Source: Aquamicrobium lusatiense (GTDB lineage: Bacteria; Pseudomonadota; Alphaproteobacteria; Rhizobiales; Rhizobiaceae). From it: 64,000 bases of DNA. The position numbers and the translations under genes were made by a program. This document shows, piece after piece, positions 35,952-44,918 of this stretch (the first letter of the stretch is position 1; every line of letters starts with the position of its first letter). A model generated the notes under the pieces. That model ran no database searches. It saw only the letters and a list, made by a program, of their open reading frames with translations, and was not told the origin of the DNA. The stretch spans positions 1,135,631 to 1,199,630 of the forward strand of contig NZ_JACHEU010000001.1 of assembly GCF_014201615.1 (NCBI RefSeq), read 5' to 3'.

Positions 35952-38087
35952 TCAGAAGCTGCGGGACATGCCGAGCCCGAAAGTGCGGCCGGGGCCCACG
36001 GCAACCGAGTGAGCGGTCGGGCTGTAGGTCGCGCCGAAATTGAGCGGGCGCTCGTCCAGCAGGTTGTTGACGAAGCCATAGACCTCCCAGTCGGCATTGT
36101 TCCAGCCGACCTTGGCATTCACCATGTGATAGGCAGGGAGCGTGCCGGTATTGGCGATCTCCATCGCGCGCGTTCCGACATACTGATATTGCGCGGTCGC
36201 GTAGAAATTCTCCAGGAAGCGGTAGCTTACGTCGAGGTTCGCGGTGAAATCGGGGCTGTTGGGCACGCGGTTGCCGGTCTGAGCGCCAAAGGCGGCGGTG
36301 TCGGTCACATCGCCCAGACGCGAGCGCGTCAGGCCGATGCCGGCCCCGACATGCAGATCCGGCAAGATCTCGGCGCGCGCCTCGATCTCGAAGCCATAGG
36401 TCTGGTAGTCCTGATTGACAAACTGGAAGGTCACCGGAAAGCTTGCAATGTCGTAGCCGACGAGCTGGCCATCGCGGATGTCGTTGAAAAAGACGCTGCC
36501 GCTGACGGAAAGCCGGTTGTCGAGCAGATCCGCCTTTGCACCGGCCTCGTAGGTCCAGCCCGTCGACGGGCGGAACGGCAGCGAATCGCGCCCGACCGCA
36601 TTGTTGAGTGTGTACCGCTCGAAGCCGGCCGAGGCGTAGCCGCGCGACACCGATGCATATGTCATCACATCCGGCGTCCAGTCGTAGCTCACCGCAACAC
36701 GTCCGGTGAGATATGTATCGGATATGTCGGATTTCTGAGCGTAACCACCCACCGTGCCCGGGAACCCGATGCCGGTATAGTCGCTGTCGAGGGATTGCCT
36801 GTCGTGAGCCGCGCGCAGGCCGCCGCTGACGTTGAACGCCTCCGTCAGCGGAACCGTGACATCGCCGAACGCAGCCAGCGTATGCGACCGGATGCGGGTG
36901 TCGAAAAGACCTGCGGAATAAGGGCTGTAGGACGAGACCTGATCGCGGTCCGAGCTGTAGGACGAATGGAAATAGTTGACACCGGCGACCCATTTCGTCG
37001 GCTCGCCCTCGAGGGAGGAAAGGCGGAACTCCTGGCTGAATATGGTATCGGTGTCGCGCGACAGGGAGATGTCCGCCCCGTGTGGCGGCGTGAAGCCATA
37101 CACGGCCTGGAATACGAGATCGTCGGCGGTGTCGACCTTGCCATCGAGCTGGATACGCTGGAAATTGGTCAGCGACGTCAGCCTGATGGCCTCCAGATCG
37201 CGCTGGATCTCCAGCGTGGCTTCGCCGCGCTTGCGGCGATTGTCGGGAATGATGTCGGCGCCGCTTGCGGGGAAATTCGGTGTCTCCAGCAACATGTTGT
37301 AGTTGCTGTGACGCTGTTCTGTATCGAAGCCGAGGATCAGATTTACCCGCAGGTCGTCGGTTGGCGTGTAGCTCAGCGTGCCGCGCGCGGCCGCCAGCCG
37401 CGTGTCACCTTCCTCGCCGCCAACGACGACATTGGGAATGGTGCCCGAAACACCGTTCAGCCGCGCAACGAAACGACCGGCGAGAACGTTTTCCTGAAGC
37501 CAGCCGCCGGCGGTGAACTCGGCAAGGTGGTGTCCGTCATTGCCCACCTCGCCCCTGATCTTCAGTTCCCGCTCCCCGTCTGCCGGGCGGGTTACGACAT
37601 TGACGACGCCGCCCAGCGCATTGCGGCCGAACAGCGTGCCCTGCGGTCCGCGGATCACCTCGATGCGCTCGATGTCGAGCAGCGAAGGCGGAAAGCCGAA
37701 CGCGCTCGTCGCCGCACCGTTTGTGGAAAAGCCCACGCTGTTGTCGAGCGAGTTTGAGGGCTGCCCGAGCGGGCCGATGCCGCGCATGCTCACGAAGTCG
37801 ACACCCGGCTGCGCGAAGCCGCCGAAATAGACGTTGGGCGTGGCACGCGTGATCGCTGCGCCGGGATCGATGGCATCGGAAACCTGCCCGTTTCCGAGAA
37901 TGACCGAAACGCTGACAGGCAGCTCCTTCGCCGCGTCCGTACCCTTGAGGCCGGTGATCACGATCGTGTCGAGCACCGTCACCTCGTCGCTCTTCCCGGC
38001 ATCCTCCTGCGAGGCGGCAGGGCCGGACATGCCGGCGAAGGTAACGGATAGCGCCAGCGACGCTGCAAGTGCCTGCGAGGTCTTCAT
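35952..38087 (-). CDS. TonB-dependent siderophore receptor (locus 2)
   Basis: A 711-residue outer-membrane receptor: signal peptide (about 1-26, ending GPAASQ), TonB-box-like TIVITG at ~41-46, plug with MRGIGPLGQPSNSLDNSVGF and RGPQGTLFGRNALGGVVNVV, then the barrel ending in Phe (GLGMSRSF). It is the closest relative in the window of the receptor at 11420. It lacks the N-terminal signalling (STN) domain, so regulation should run through the AraC protein rather than a FecI-type sigma factor. Confidence 0.94.
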   Translation of the reverse strand: MKTSQALAASLALSVTFAGMSGPAASQEDAGKSDEVTVLDTIVITGLKGTDAAKELPVSVSVILGNGQVSDAIDPGAAITRATPNVYFGGFAQPGVDFVSMRGIGPLGQPSNSLDNSVGFSTNGAATSAFGFPPSLLDIERIEVIRGPQGTLFGRNALGGVVNVVTRPADGERELKIRGEVGNDGHHLAEFTAGGWLQENVLAGRFVARLNGVSGTIPNVVVGGEEGDTRLAAARGTLSYTPTDDLRVNLILGFDTEQRHSNYNMLLETPNFPASGADIIPDNRRKRGEATLEIQRDLEAIRLTSLTNFQRIQLDGKVDTADDLVFQAVYGFTPPHGADISLSRDTDTIFSQEFRLSSLEGEPTKWVAGVNYFHSSYSSDRDQVSSYSPYSAGLFDTRIRSHTLAAFGDVTVPLTEAFNVSGGLRAAHDRQSLDSDYTGIGFPGTVGGYAQKSDISDTYLTGRVAVSYDWTPDVMTYASVSRGYASAGFERYTLNNAVGRDSLPFRPSTGWTYEAGAKADLLDNRLSVSGSVFFNDIRDGQLVGYDIASFPVTFQFVNQDYQTYGFEIEARAEILPDLHVGAGIGLTRSRLGDVTDTAAFGAQTGNRVPNSPDFTANLDVSYRFLENFYATAQYQYVGTRAMEIANTGTLPAYHMVNAKVGWNNADWEVYGFVNNLLDERPLNFGATYSPTAHSVAVGPGRTFGLGMSRSF

Positions 38088-38635
38088 GAAATGCTCCAGC
38101 CAACACGATACGGAGCCGGATCAGAACGCTTCTTACCAGCCGCCTTACCAGCGTCTAGCGGCAGACGGAGCACGGTTCCATCCTGCGACTTTGGTGCGGT
38201 CAAATATCGCTTTCGCGACGTCAAACTGTGACCCGGTATGGAATGAAGGCCATGCAGATGGGATGCCCGGTGCCCAAACGGACTCTGTTTGCAACCGGAG
38301 CTGCCACCTCTGTTCTCCGGCGATATGCTTCTTTGATCCAGCGCTACCAATGTGTGGCATCGATGCCACATTGGCATGAATTCTCTACAGCGGCCCCGAC
38401 AGTTCGCCCGCCTCGTTCTCAGGGAGATGTGGCGAGTCAGCGAATGAAATCAAAGACAAAACATGCATCATGTGCTCATGTTTTTCTCCGACGCACCTTA
38501 CGGCATTTTGATGTATTCTGATCCGCTGTAGTTGCCTGCTTTTTGCGGTCGTATATTCACCGGCGAGACCTTCTGCCCAGCCCTTCTCAGCCACGGCAAG
38601 CCGAGTCGAACATAACGCTGTGCGGAAATGGTGCC
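38088..38635. other. Divergent intergenic region, receptor 2 / ECF sigma factor
   Basis: 548 bases upstream of both the minus-strand receptor and the plus-strand sigma gene. Two 9-bp direct repeats CTTACCAGC (38132-38140 and 38144-38152) lie 45-65 bases from the receptor start and could be protein binding sites. The segment 38440-38530 is AT-rich and probably carries the sigma-gene promoter. Overlapping open frames on both strands lack coding character. Confidence 0.45.
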
Positions 38636-39151
38636 ATGGTCCGTTCATTCCAGAGTTTTCTGAACGATATCTTCCGGAGCTACCACGCCGAAGCCGTACG
38701 CTTTGCTGCTCGATTGGTCGGTGGCCGTGACAATGGCGAGGAGGTCGTACAGGACGCATGGGTCAGCCTCGCCGTTCGCGGTGGCGCAACCCCGATCGAG
38801 CACCCGAAGACTTACTTCTTCACGGCCACCCGCAATGCGGCAATCGCATTCACGGCACGCGAACAGCGTGAATGGTCTCGTCGCGTTGATTTCGACGCAT
38901 TGACTGAGTCCGAGTTGGCAGATGAGACTCTGGCGCGCTACGAACAGACCCGGCAATTGGCCAAGCTGGCTGTCTTTCTCAACGAACTGCCGCCCGCCTG
39001 CCGCAAGGCGTTCATCATGAACAAGTTCGAAGGCTATTCTCACCCGGAGATCGCCTCAAGGCTTGGCATCTCCGTCAGCATGGTCGAGAAACATGTGGTC
39101 CGTGCGCTTCTCCACTGCCGTGCCCTCATGAGGGTGCATGCCGGCGATTGA
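38636..39151 (+). CDS. ECF sigma factor, FecI type
   Basis: A 171-residue sigma factor: region 2 (FRSYHAEAVRFAARLVGGRDNGEEVVQDAWV) and region 4 (LPPACRKAFIMNKFEGYSHPEIASRLGISVSMVEKHVVRAL; quoted in part: EGYSHPEIASRLGISVSMV). The pattern matches FecI-like factors that are released by a surface-signalling receptor. It heads the series sigma - FecR-like - receptor. The ATG at 38636 is where homology starts; an upstream in-frame extension (38543) is unsupported. Confidence 0.92.
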   Translation: MVRSFQSFLNDIFRSYHAEAVRFAARLVGGRDNGEEVVQDAWVSLAVRGGATPIEHPKTYFFTATRNAAIAFTAREQREWSRRVDFDALTESELADETLARYEQTRQLAKLAVFLNELPPACRKAFIMNKFEGYSHPEIASRLGISVSMVEKHVVRALLHCRALMRVHAGD

Positions 39152-39172
39152 GGAAATTTCGTCTGGCGTTGC

Positions 39173-39197
39173 GGATTTTGTGTCAGCTACGGCTCTA
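39173..39197 (+). promoter_or_regulatory. Candidate FecI-type promoter, copy 1 (before fecR-like gene)
   Basis: GGATTT (39173-39178), 14 bases, CTCTA (39193-39197), followed by a further similar stretch up to GGGTAT. The same arrangement with identical spacing precedes the receptor gene at 40245-40269. The -10 part resembles the (C/G)TCTA core of FecI-type promoters. Confidence 0.5.
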
Positions 39198-39242
39198 TAC
39201 CAATAAGAGGGTATTGATGCCTGTGAGCCGGTGCTTGTGACG

Positions 39243-40211
39243 ATGGCAGAATCCGATTCCGAGATAGAGGAACTGGCCGAAACCGCCATGCGGTGGATCG
39301 CGCGGCTGAATTCTGGCACAGCCACTAAAGCAGACCGGCAGCAGTGGGATGCATGGCGTGCGGCTAGCATCCTCCACGAACAGGCGGCCGTCGAAGCCGA
39401 GAGCCTGTGGGCAGATATCTCCCAACTGCATGTCGATTCCGCAACCGGCCTCATCAGGCCGGGCAGCAAGCCGCGTACTCTGTCCCGAAGAGCCATGATG
39501 ACAGGTGGCGTCGTCGCGGCGGCTGGTATAGCCGGTGGAGGTATGTGGCGCGCCGGCACCTTTACGCGCCTGTTTGCCGACCATGTCACTTCCGTCGCAG
39601 CGACTGAAATGATCGAACTTCCGGATGGTTCGAAAGTTACGCTCGGCGCCCGCTCGGCGCTCGACACTTTCTTTAGCCCGCGTTCCCGTGGCATCTCGCT
39701 TCTTCAGGGGCAGGCATTTCTGGAGGTCGCCCAGGCGCCGTCTCTTCCTTTCGAGGTCAAGGTAGGAGATGTATCCATCCGGGCGCATGGTGCTGTGTTC
39801 GACGTCGCTCGCGATATTCCCAACGGCGTGACGGAAGTTGCCGTCGCAGCCGACACAGTAAAAGTGCTCGCGCCTTCTGCCGCCTCGATCAATCTGCATG
39901 AGGGCGAGATTGTTGCCGTGGATGGGGCAGGTCACATCGGCCCCGTTCGCCACCAGAATGTAGCCGACACCGGCGCTTGGCGGCAGGGCATTTACCGCGC
40001 CAACGCGCGGACGCTGGCCGAGGTCGTTGCGGCCCTGTCGCCATGGTATGGCGGCAGCATCGTCATTGCCGGTGGTGACCTGCGGGCACTGCGCGTCGAT
40101 GCGGTGCTCGACCTGCGCGATCCGCGTAGCTCCCTGGATGCCTTGCAAGGCGGCTTGCCAATCCGCGTTCGCCATCTCGCAAATTTTCTTACCGTGATTT
40201 CAAGCGTTTGA
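39243..40211 (+). CDS. FecR-family anti-sigma factor / signal transducer
   Basis: About 322 residues: a cytoplasmic N-terminal DUF4880-like part (EELAETAMRWIARLNSGTAT; QQWDAWRA) that holds the sigma factor, a membrane segment with a twin-arginine-like LSRRAMMTGGVVAAAGIAGG (about 82-101), and the periplasmic FecR domain (EMIELPDGSKVTLGARSALD) that contacts the receptor's N-terminal domain. The C-terminal STN-like part follows (ANARTLAEVVAALSPWYGG). ATG 39243 or GTG 39231 may start it. It relays ligand binding from the downstream receptor to the sigma factor. Confidence 0.9.
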   Translation: MAESDSEIEELAETAMRWIARLNSGTATKADRQQWDAWRAASILHEQAAVEAESLWADISQLHVDSATGLIRPGSKPRTLSRRAMMTGGVVAAAGIAGGGMWRAGTFTRLFADHVTSVAATEMIELPDGSKVTLGARSALDTFFSPRSRGISLLQGQAFLEVAQAPSLPFEVKVGDVSIRAHGAVFDVARDIPNGVTEVAVAADTVKVLAPSAASINLHEGEIVAVDGAGHIGPVRHQNVADTGAWRQGIYRANARTLAEVVAALSPWYGGSIVIAGGDLRALRVDAVLDLRDPRSSLDALQGGLPIRVRHLANFLTVISSV

Positions 40212-40244
40212 TAAATTCCTGAATTATTTTGTCCTGTTTATTGA

Positions 40245-40269
40245 GGATTTTTTCCGCTCCGGACCTCTA
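40245..40269 (+). promoter_or_regulatory. Candidate FecI-type promoter, copy 2 (before receptor gene)
   Basis: GGATTT (40245-40250), 14 bases, CTCTA (40265-40269), with flanking similarity to copy 1 before and after (TTG-GGATTTT upstream, ACC-AAT-AG-GGGTAT downstream). It lies 68 bases upstream of the receptor ATG. Confidence 0.5.
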
Positions 40270-40336
40270 ACCTAATGAGGGGTATGGAAAGCGCTGGCGA
40301 GCCTCCCCTCACACTGAGAACCGAGGACAGGGGCTT

Positions 40337-43144
40337 ATGGTGAGAAATACCACGCGTGTACATTTGTTGAAGGCGCTGCTGATCGCATCGACTGCGATCA
40401 TTCCGGTAGCATCCGTGTCCGTCGCTCAGGCGCAGACGGCGGCAAGACTGCAACCCGCCTCGTTCGATATCCCCGCCCAATCGCTTTCAGATTCACTTGC
40501 TGCTTTCGCGCGCGCCACGGGGCTGCGCATCGTCTATCCCGCGGAACTGGCACAGGGTAAATCTGCCCCGGCAGTGCAGGGGGCTCTCACGCAGAGCCAG
40601 GCGCTGGAACGGCTCCTTTCGGGCAGCGGCCTCGCGTGGCGCTTGACGGGCGGCAATGCCGTTACGATCTACTACAAATCCTCAAGCGCTGCCGGTGCGG
40701 CTCCGGTGGATGCTGACGGTTCGCTGGTGCTCGATACGATCACTGTTGCGGGTGGAAGCAGAGGTTTCTCGTCCGATACGCCTTATGAGACGGCAGGTTC
40801 AAGCGCGTACATTTCGGGAGAGCAGATGGAGCAGCGCCGGGGCACCTCTACCGGCGATTTCCTTCAGGGAATCCCCGGCGTGATGACAGGCGAAAACCGC
40901 AACAGCGGCGCTATAGACGTCAATATTCGCGGCATGCAGGGCATGAACCGTGTGCCGGTGGTCGTCGACGGCGCATCCAACGAGGTGGTGCTGTACAAGG
41001 GCTATGCCGGGGTGGCGAGCGCCAGCTACGTCGATCCCGACATGATCTCGAGCGTCGCCATCGAGAAAGGCCCGAGTTCGTCGGCCGATGCGAATGGCGC
41101 CATCGGCGGCGTCGTGCGCATGAGCACGATCGGCGTCGACGACGTGGTGCTGCCTAGCAAGAGTTTCGGTATCCGCCTCAAAGGCGGCTTCAATTCCAAC
41201 AGTTCGAGCGCTCCGGCGGTGGGCACGTTCGGCGGCTTGCGGCTTCCGGGCGCCGGTTTCAGCACGGTCGGCGTCTATGCCAACGACCAGCTGCCGTCCT
41301 CGTTCGGTGGGCCAGAGGGCATGGATCGCCCCGGCTTCCTGAAGCCGACGAGCGGCAGTGGCAGCATCGCGGCCGGCTTCCGCTCGGACCATGTCGATGT
41401 GGTCGCCGCCTATTCCAGGCGCCGGAACGGCAATTACCATGCGGGCACCCATGGCGACGGCCAGCCAGAGCCGTGGTTCATAGCCGACTGCGCCGGCGCG
41501 TTGGCCTCCGGCAGTTGCTACAATCCCCGCGCGGGATGGACTGCGGTGGGGATCGACGGCCTCAACCGCTACCGGGCCGGCGAGGAAGTGCTGAATACCT
41601 CTTTCGACAACACGTCCTACCTGCTTAAAGGGACGTTCAGGGCGGATGGCGGCCACAGACTCGATCTCGGCTTCACGCGGTTTGAGTCCGATTTCGGCCA
41701 GATGATGCCGTCGCAGATCACACGTGGCGAAGGCTCATACCAGAACTACCTCTCCACGGCTGAACTGGACACTTACACCGCCAAATACGCCTTCAACCCG
41801 GATGATGACGATCTTGTTGACCTGAAGATCTCTGTCGGCTTGACGAACCTTGCAAGCGTTGATCGAACCTCCAGCAGCGTTGGCTACTACATTGCGAACA
41901 ATCAACGGGATTCGCATCGCTGGACGGCGAGCGTCGACAACACCTCCCGTTTCGATACGCTGTTCGGCCCTGTCTCCATGAATTACGGAGTGTCGTATGC
42001 TCATGAGAAGCTTTCGGAGCTGACGAGCTATGACGGCGTGAGCTATGCCGACAGGCTAGGCCGGAGCGGGACGCGTCAGGAGATCAACGGCTTCGGGAGC
42101 GCCGAATGGAAGCCCTATGACTGGCTCACCCTGAACGGAAGCCTGCGCTACTCCAACTTCAAGACGCGCGATAACAACCGGCGTTATCTAGAAACGCAGA
42201 TCATCAGCTATTTCGACGAGAATGGCACGACCGTCACGTTCTACGGTTCGAGAAGACAATATGAGCGCGCCGGTGGAACGGGCACGTTCATCCGCACAGA
42301 CAATATCCTGATCTATGAAGACCCGTTCGCCCAGAACGGGTCCGGCTTCGCTCCCATCCTCAGCGCGACCGTTGAGCCATGGAAGGGCGTTCAGTTCTAT
42401 GCCAAATATGCCGAGGCGCTACGTGGGCCGAGCTTGTGGGAGGCGACGACCGGGGACTCGTCCACCGGGCTGCGTTCGTTCGATGTCATCGACCCGGAGC
42501 ACGCCAGGAATTGGGAATTCGGACTGAATGTCCTTCGTGACGATCTCTTCCTCGCCGGTGATGCGTTCCGGTTCAAAGCCGCCTATTTCAACAACAATAT
42601 CGAGAATTATATTACCCGCTTCGACGATGCGGCGCGCCTTTACCGGCTTGGCAATCTCGACAATGCCAGAATGCGCGGGATCGAAATCAGCGGCGAATAC
42701 GATACCGGAAAATACTTCGTCAGTGCTGCCTGGAACCACTATCTGGAAACGGAATTCTGCCACAGGGAGGATACCGCTCTCACCGCCAGCCAGCCGCGCT
42801 GCACCTCCGGTGGAATGGATGAAAGCTATGCCGGCGCGCACATTCCGCCGAAGGATACGGTTTCGCTGACGGCCGGTGTCCGTCTTCTCGATCGACGGCT
42901 TACCCTTGGCGGCCGCCTGACGCATGTCGGCGAGCGGGCTTCGACCCAGGTGACGGGAATGACCGTCGAATGGACCCCCTATACGCTGGCCGACCTGTTC
43001 GCGAGCTACAAGATCAACGAGAATTTCCAGATCGACGCGGCGATCGATAACCTTACCGACGTCTATTACATGGATGCACTCACACTTGGCATGATGCCAT
43101 CACCTGGTCGCACCTTCCGACTGAACATGACGGCGAAATTCTGA
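40337..43144 (+). CDS. TonB-dependent transducer receptor with STN signalling domain
   Basis: A 935-residue receptor. Signal peptide 1-33 (ends SVAQAQ), STN signalling domain about 40-115 (FDIPAQSLSDSLAAFARATG; QALERLLSGSGLAWRL), TonB box near VLDTITVAGG, plug (FLQGIPGVMTGENRNSGAID; IRGMQGMNRVPVVVDG), and barrel ending LNMTAKF. The C-terminal region NLTDVYYMDALTLGMMPSPG is typical of heme or hemophore receptors of the HasR branch, which fits the FecI/FecR-type genes upstream. A ferric chelate ligand remains possible. It belongs to a different receptor branch from the two siderophore receptors in the window. Confidence 0.93.
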   Translation: MVRNTTRVHLLKALLIASTAIIPVASVSVAQAQTAARLQPASFDIPAQSLSDSLAAFARATGLRIVYPAELAQGKSAPAVQGALTQSQALERLLSGSGLAWRLTGGNAVTIYYKSSSAAGAAPVDADGSLVLDTITVAGGSRGFSSDTPYETAGSSAYISGEQMEQRRGTSTGDFLQGIPGVMTGENRNSGAIDVNIRGMQGMNRVPVVVDGASNEVVLYKGYAGVASASYVDPDMISSVAIEKGPSSSADANGAIGGVVRMSTIGVDDVVLPSKSFGIRLKGGFNSNSSSAPAVGTFGGLRLPGAGFSTVGVYANDQLPSSFGGPEGMDRPGFLKPTSGSGSIAAGFRSDHVDVVAAYSRRRNGNYHAGTHGDGQPEPWFIADCAGALASGSCYNPRAGWTAVGIDGLNRYRAGEEVLNTSFDNTSYLLKGTFRADGGHRLDLGFTRFESDFGQMMPSQITRGEGSYQNYLSTAELDTYTAKYAFNPDDDDLVDLKISVGLTNLASVDRTSSSVGYYIANNQRDSHRWTASVDNTSRFDTLFGPVSMNYGVSYAHEKLSELTSYDGVSYADRLGRSGTRQEINGFGSAEWKPYDWLTLNGSLRYSNFKTRDNNRRYLETQIISYFDENGTTVTFYGSRRQYERAGGTGTFIRTDNILIYEDPFAQNGSGFAPILSATVEPWKGVQFYAKYAEALRGPSLWEATTGDSSTGLRSFDVIDPEHARNWEFGLNVLRDDLFLAGDAFRFKAAYFNNNIENYITRFDDAARLYRLGNLDNARMRGIEISGEYDTGKYFVSAAWNHYLETEFCHREDTALTASQPRCTSGGMDESYAGAHIPPKDTVSLTAGVRLLDRRLTLGGRLTHVGERASTQVTGMTVEWTPYTLADLFASYKINENFQIDAAIDNLTDVYYMDALTLGMMPSPGRTFRLNMTAKF

Positions 43145-43156
43145 CGCTGCGTGTCG

Positions 43157-43190
43157 CAGGGCGGGCTTTGGCTCGCCCTGATCCGTTTTC
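43157..43190 (+). terminator. Probable terminator after the transducer receptor
   Basis: CAGGGCG-GGC (43157-43166) pairs with the complementary arm ending CGCCCTG at 43180 around a short TTT loop, followed by ATCCGTTTTCC. The T-run is imperfect, so termination may be partial. Confidence 0.55.
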
Positions 43191-43481
43191 CATTTTCTTC
43201 CCCACGAGGCTGTGTCCACGATTGAAGCTTTCATTCTCGAAAATCCTCTCTCCCGCCGGACGCGGCTGAAGCCCGCAATTGCCCTGTCCCTGAAGATTGG
43301 TCCGTCTTGAGAGTTGCCTCAGCTAACCGTGAGGTGCTCCCTTGGCGGAGCAGGCTGCCGGAGCCGTCTCATTTTTGTCTGAAGCACTTTGCGTTTATTC
43401 AGAAACAGGCGACGCGCTTTAAGGTCTTATTCTTATGTATGTCGCCTTCCCAAAGTCGGCTCTCCCTTGGGGAGGCAGGCT
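43191..43481. other. Gap between convergent receptor and acetyltransferase-like genes
   Basis: About 290 bases without a gene. Around 43395-43445 the sequence GACGCGCTTTAAGGTCTTAT and what follows looks like an intergenic element that I recall as common in Rhizobiales genomes, here degenerate. This is a memory-based resemblance only. Nothing else was recognised. Confidence 0.35.
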
Positions 43482-44597
43482 TCAGGTGAAGCGGCCGCCG
43501 ATCAGGCGGCTCCATTCTTCGCCGGCCAGTCCGTTCAGAAACGCCTCGCCATGTGCCATGGCGTTCAGCAGGGCCGGGTCGCGCGAATGGGCAATGGTGG
43601 CGGTAGCTGGCAGAAAGGCCGTGCGCCGGGTCTGCATTGCGGCCAGCAGTTCCGGTTGGGTGCGACCGCGTAACGCCGCGACGCCACGATTTCCTGCATG
43701 TTCAACCAGACAGTCGATCACCGCGCCGGCCTGCCCGGGGCGGGACATGATCTGCAGAACACGCCCGATGCCGCCTTTCAGGGCATGATATGCGAAGGCG
43801 CCGACGCTTGTGCCGCTCGCGGTGGTCACGCTGGCCATGACGAACTGGCCCCAGTCCGGCTTATCGGCGGCATCCGAAAGAATCCTGTCAAGAGCGACGG
43901 CCGGCCAGTGCGGTTTCAGTGCAAAGTGGGCTGTTAGAGGCTCCGCCAGCTCCGCAAATTCGGCCCGGTTGATTTCCCGGGTGCGCAGCGCGACCGGAGC
44001 CATGCCGGTAGGGGCGGTGGCCGTCCAGCGTGCCTCTCCCGGCTTGAGCCTTTTGCGCCAGACTTTGTCTGTTGCGAATGCCAGCGGATTGAAAAGCCGG
44101 GCGGGAGAGAAGCGCTGGCCGATCATGCTCATCGCAAACGAGCAGGGGCGGATGATGCGTATCCAGTCAAGGCTGTACTGGGGCAGGGTTATGCCGCGCA
44201 ACCTTGTCCACATCTGGGTGGATATGTGATTGGCCGTTTCGCTGAACGAGAGATCCTGCGGCCCGTCCATGAATGCTTTCATCAGGCGGGCGCCTGCCAT
44301 GGGATCGCGGTTTCCTTCCGCGACCATGAATGAGCTGCATATGGCGGCGCGCAGTTTCCGGTCGTTCCATGCCATCGGCAACACATGCACGCCGATGAAC
44401 CCCGAAACTTCACCCGCATCCGTGACGTGGACGAGCGAGGTGATGTCGTCACCACATCCGGGCGCGCTGAGGTAGAAACTGCGCATGTAGTCGACGAGCG
44501 AGGCGGGCGCGGGGCTGTTCTTGTGGCGCAGAACCTGCTGCAGCATGTTTGCCACGACGGGAAGATCCTGCTCAGTCAATGCACGGATAGTGCTCAA
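43482..44597 (-). CDS. GNAT-like acetyltransferase of the polysaccharide region
   Basis: A 371-residue protein with an N-terminal GNAT-like fold (STIRALTEQDLPVVANMLQQV; GEVSGFIGVHVLPMAW) and a second, more divergent half (AFAYHALKGGIGRVLQI) that may be a duplicated GNAT domain. The start is TTG at 44597, supported by a GGGAG site 8 bases upstream; no ATG lies near. It could acylate a sugar nucleotide or lipid-linked precursor. Its place at the left end of the exopolysaccharide region is the only functional hint. Confidence 0.65.
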   Translation of the reverse strand: MSTIRALTEQDLPVVANMLQQVLRHKNSPAPASLVDYMRSFYLSAPGCGDDITSLVHVTDAGEVSGFIGVHVLPMAWNDRKLRAAICSSFMVAEGNRDPMAGARLMKAFMDGPQDLSFSETANHISTQMWTRLRGITLPQYSLDWIRIIRPCSFAMSMIGQRFSPARLFNPLAFATDKVWRKRLKPGEARWTATAPTGMAPVALRTREINRAEFAELAEPLTAHFALKPHWPAVALDRILSDAADKPDWGQFVMASVTTASGTSVGAFAYHALKGGIGRVLQIMSRPGQAGAVIDCLVEHAGNRGVAALRGRTQPELLAAMQTRRTAFLPATATIAHSRDPALLNAMAHGEAFLNGLAGEEWSRLIGGRFT

Positions 44598-44918
44598 TGC
44601 CGATCTCCCAAAGCGCCGAGCAACGCAAATTTTCGTTGCGCACGCACCTGTTCATGCGAGTTCACCCACGTTCTGCGGGGGCCGGAAACCGGCCGGTGTC
44701 CTGACATTGATCCCCCAGTCCGCTTTTTCCCGTACTGCCGGCAGCAGGGCTACCAGCAACGGGTAAATGCCTTGTAGCATCTATCGTTAAACAGAGGCTT
44801 ATCGCTGTTTCCGTCTGTCCGCGGTAAGCACGATTGCAAGGTTTGGGACCACGGCCTTTCCAGCACCCGCCGGAACCGATAGAGATGCCACTACAGGCAA
44901 GAGGATGAGAGCGCTCGC
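44598..44918. other. Divergent intergenic region with hairpin, upstream of galE
   Basis: 321 bases between divergent genes. It contains a 6-bp inverted repeat GCAACG/CGTTGC (44620-44625, 44634-44639) with an AT-rich loop just upstream of the acetyltransferase-like start, and a second small hairpin GGCCGG-AAA-CCGGCC near 44690. Promoters for both genes should lie here but were not resolved. Confidence 0.45.

Noticed and set aside
38132..38152. CTTACCAGC direct repeats as an AraC site for receptor 2
   Set aside because: The 12-base period does not fit the two-turn spacing of AraC sites; kept only as a note in the intergenic entry.
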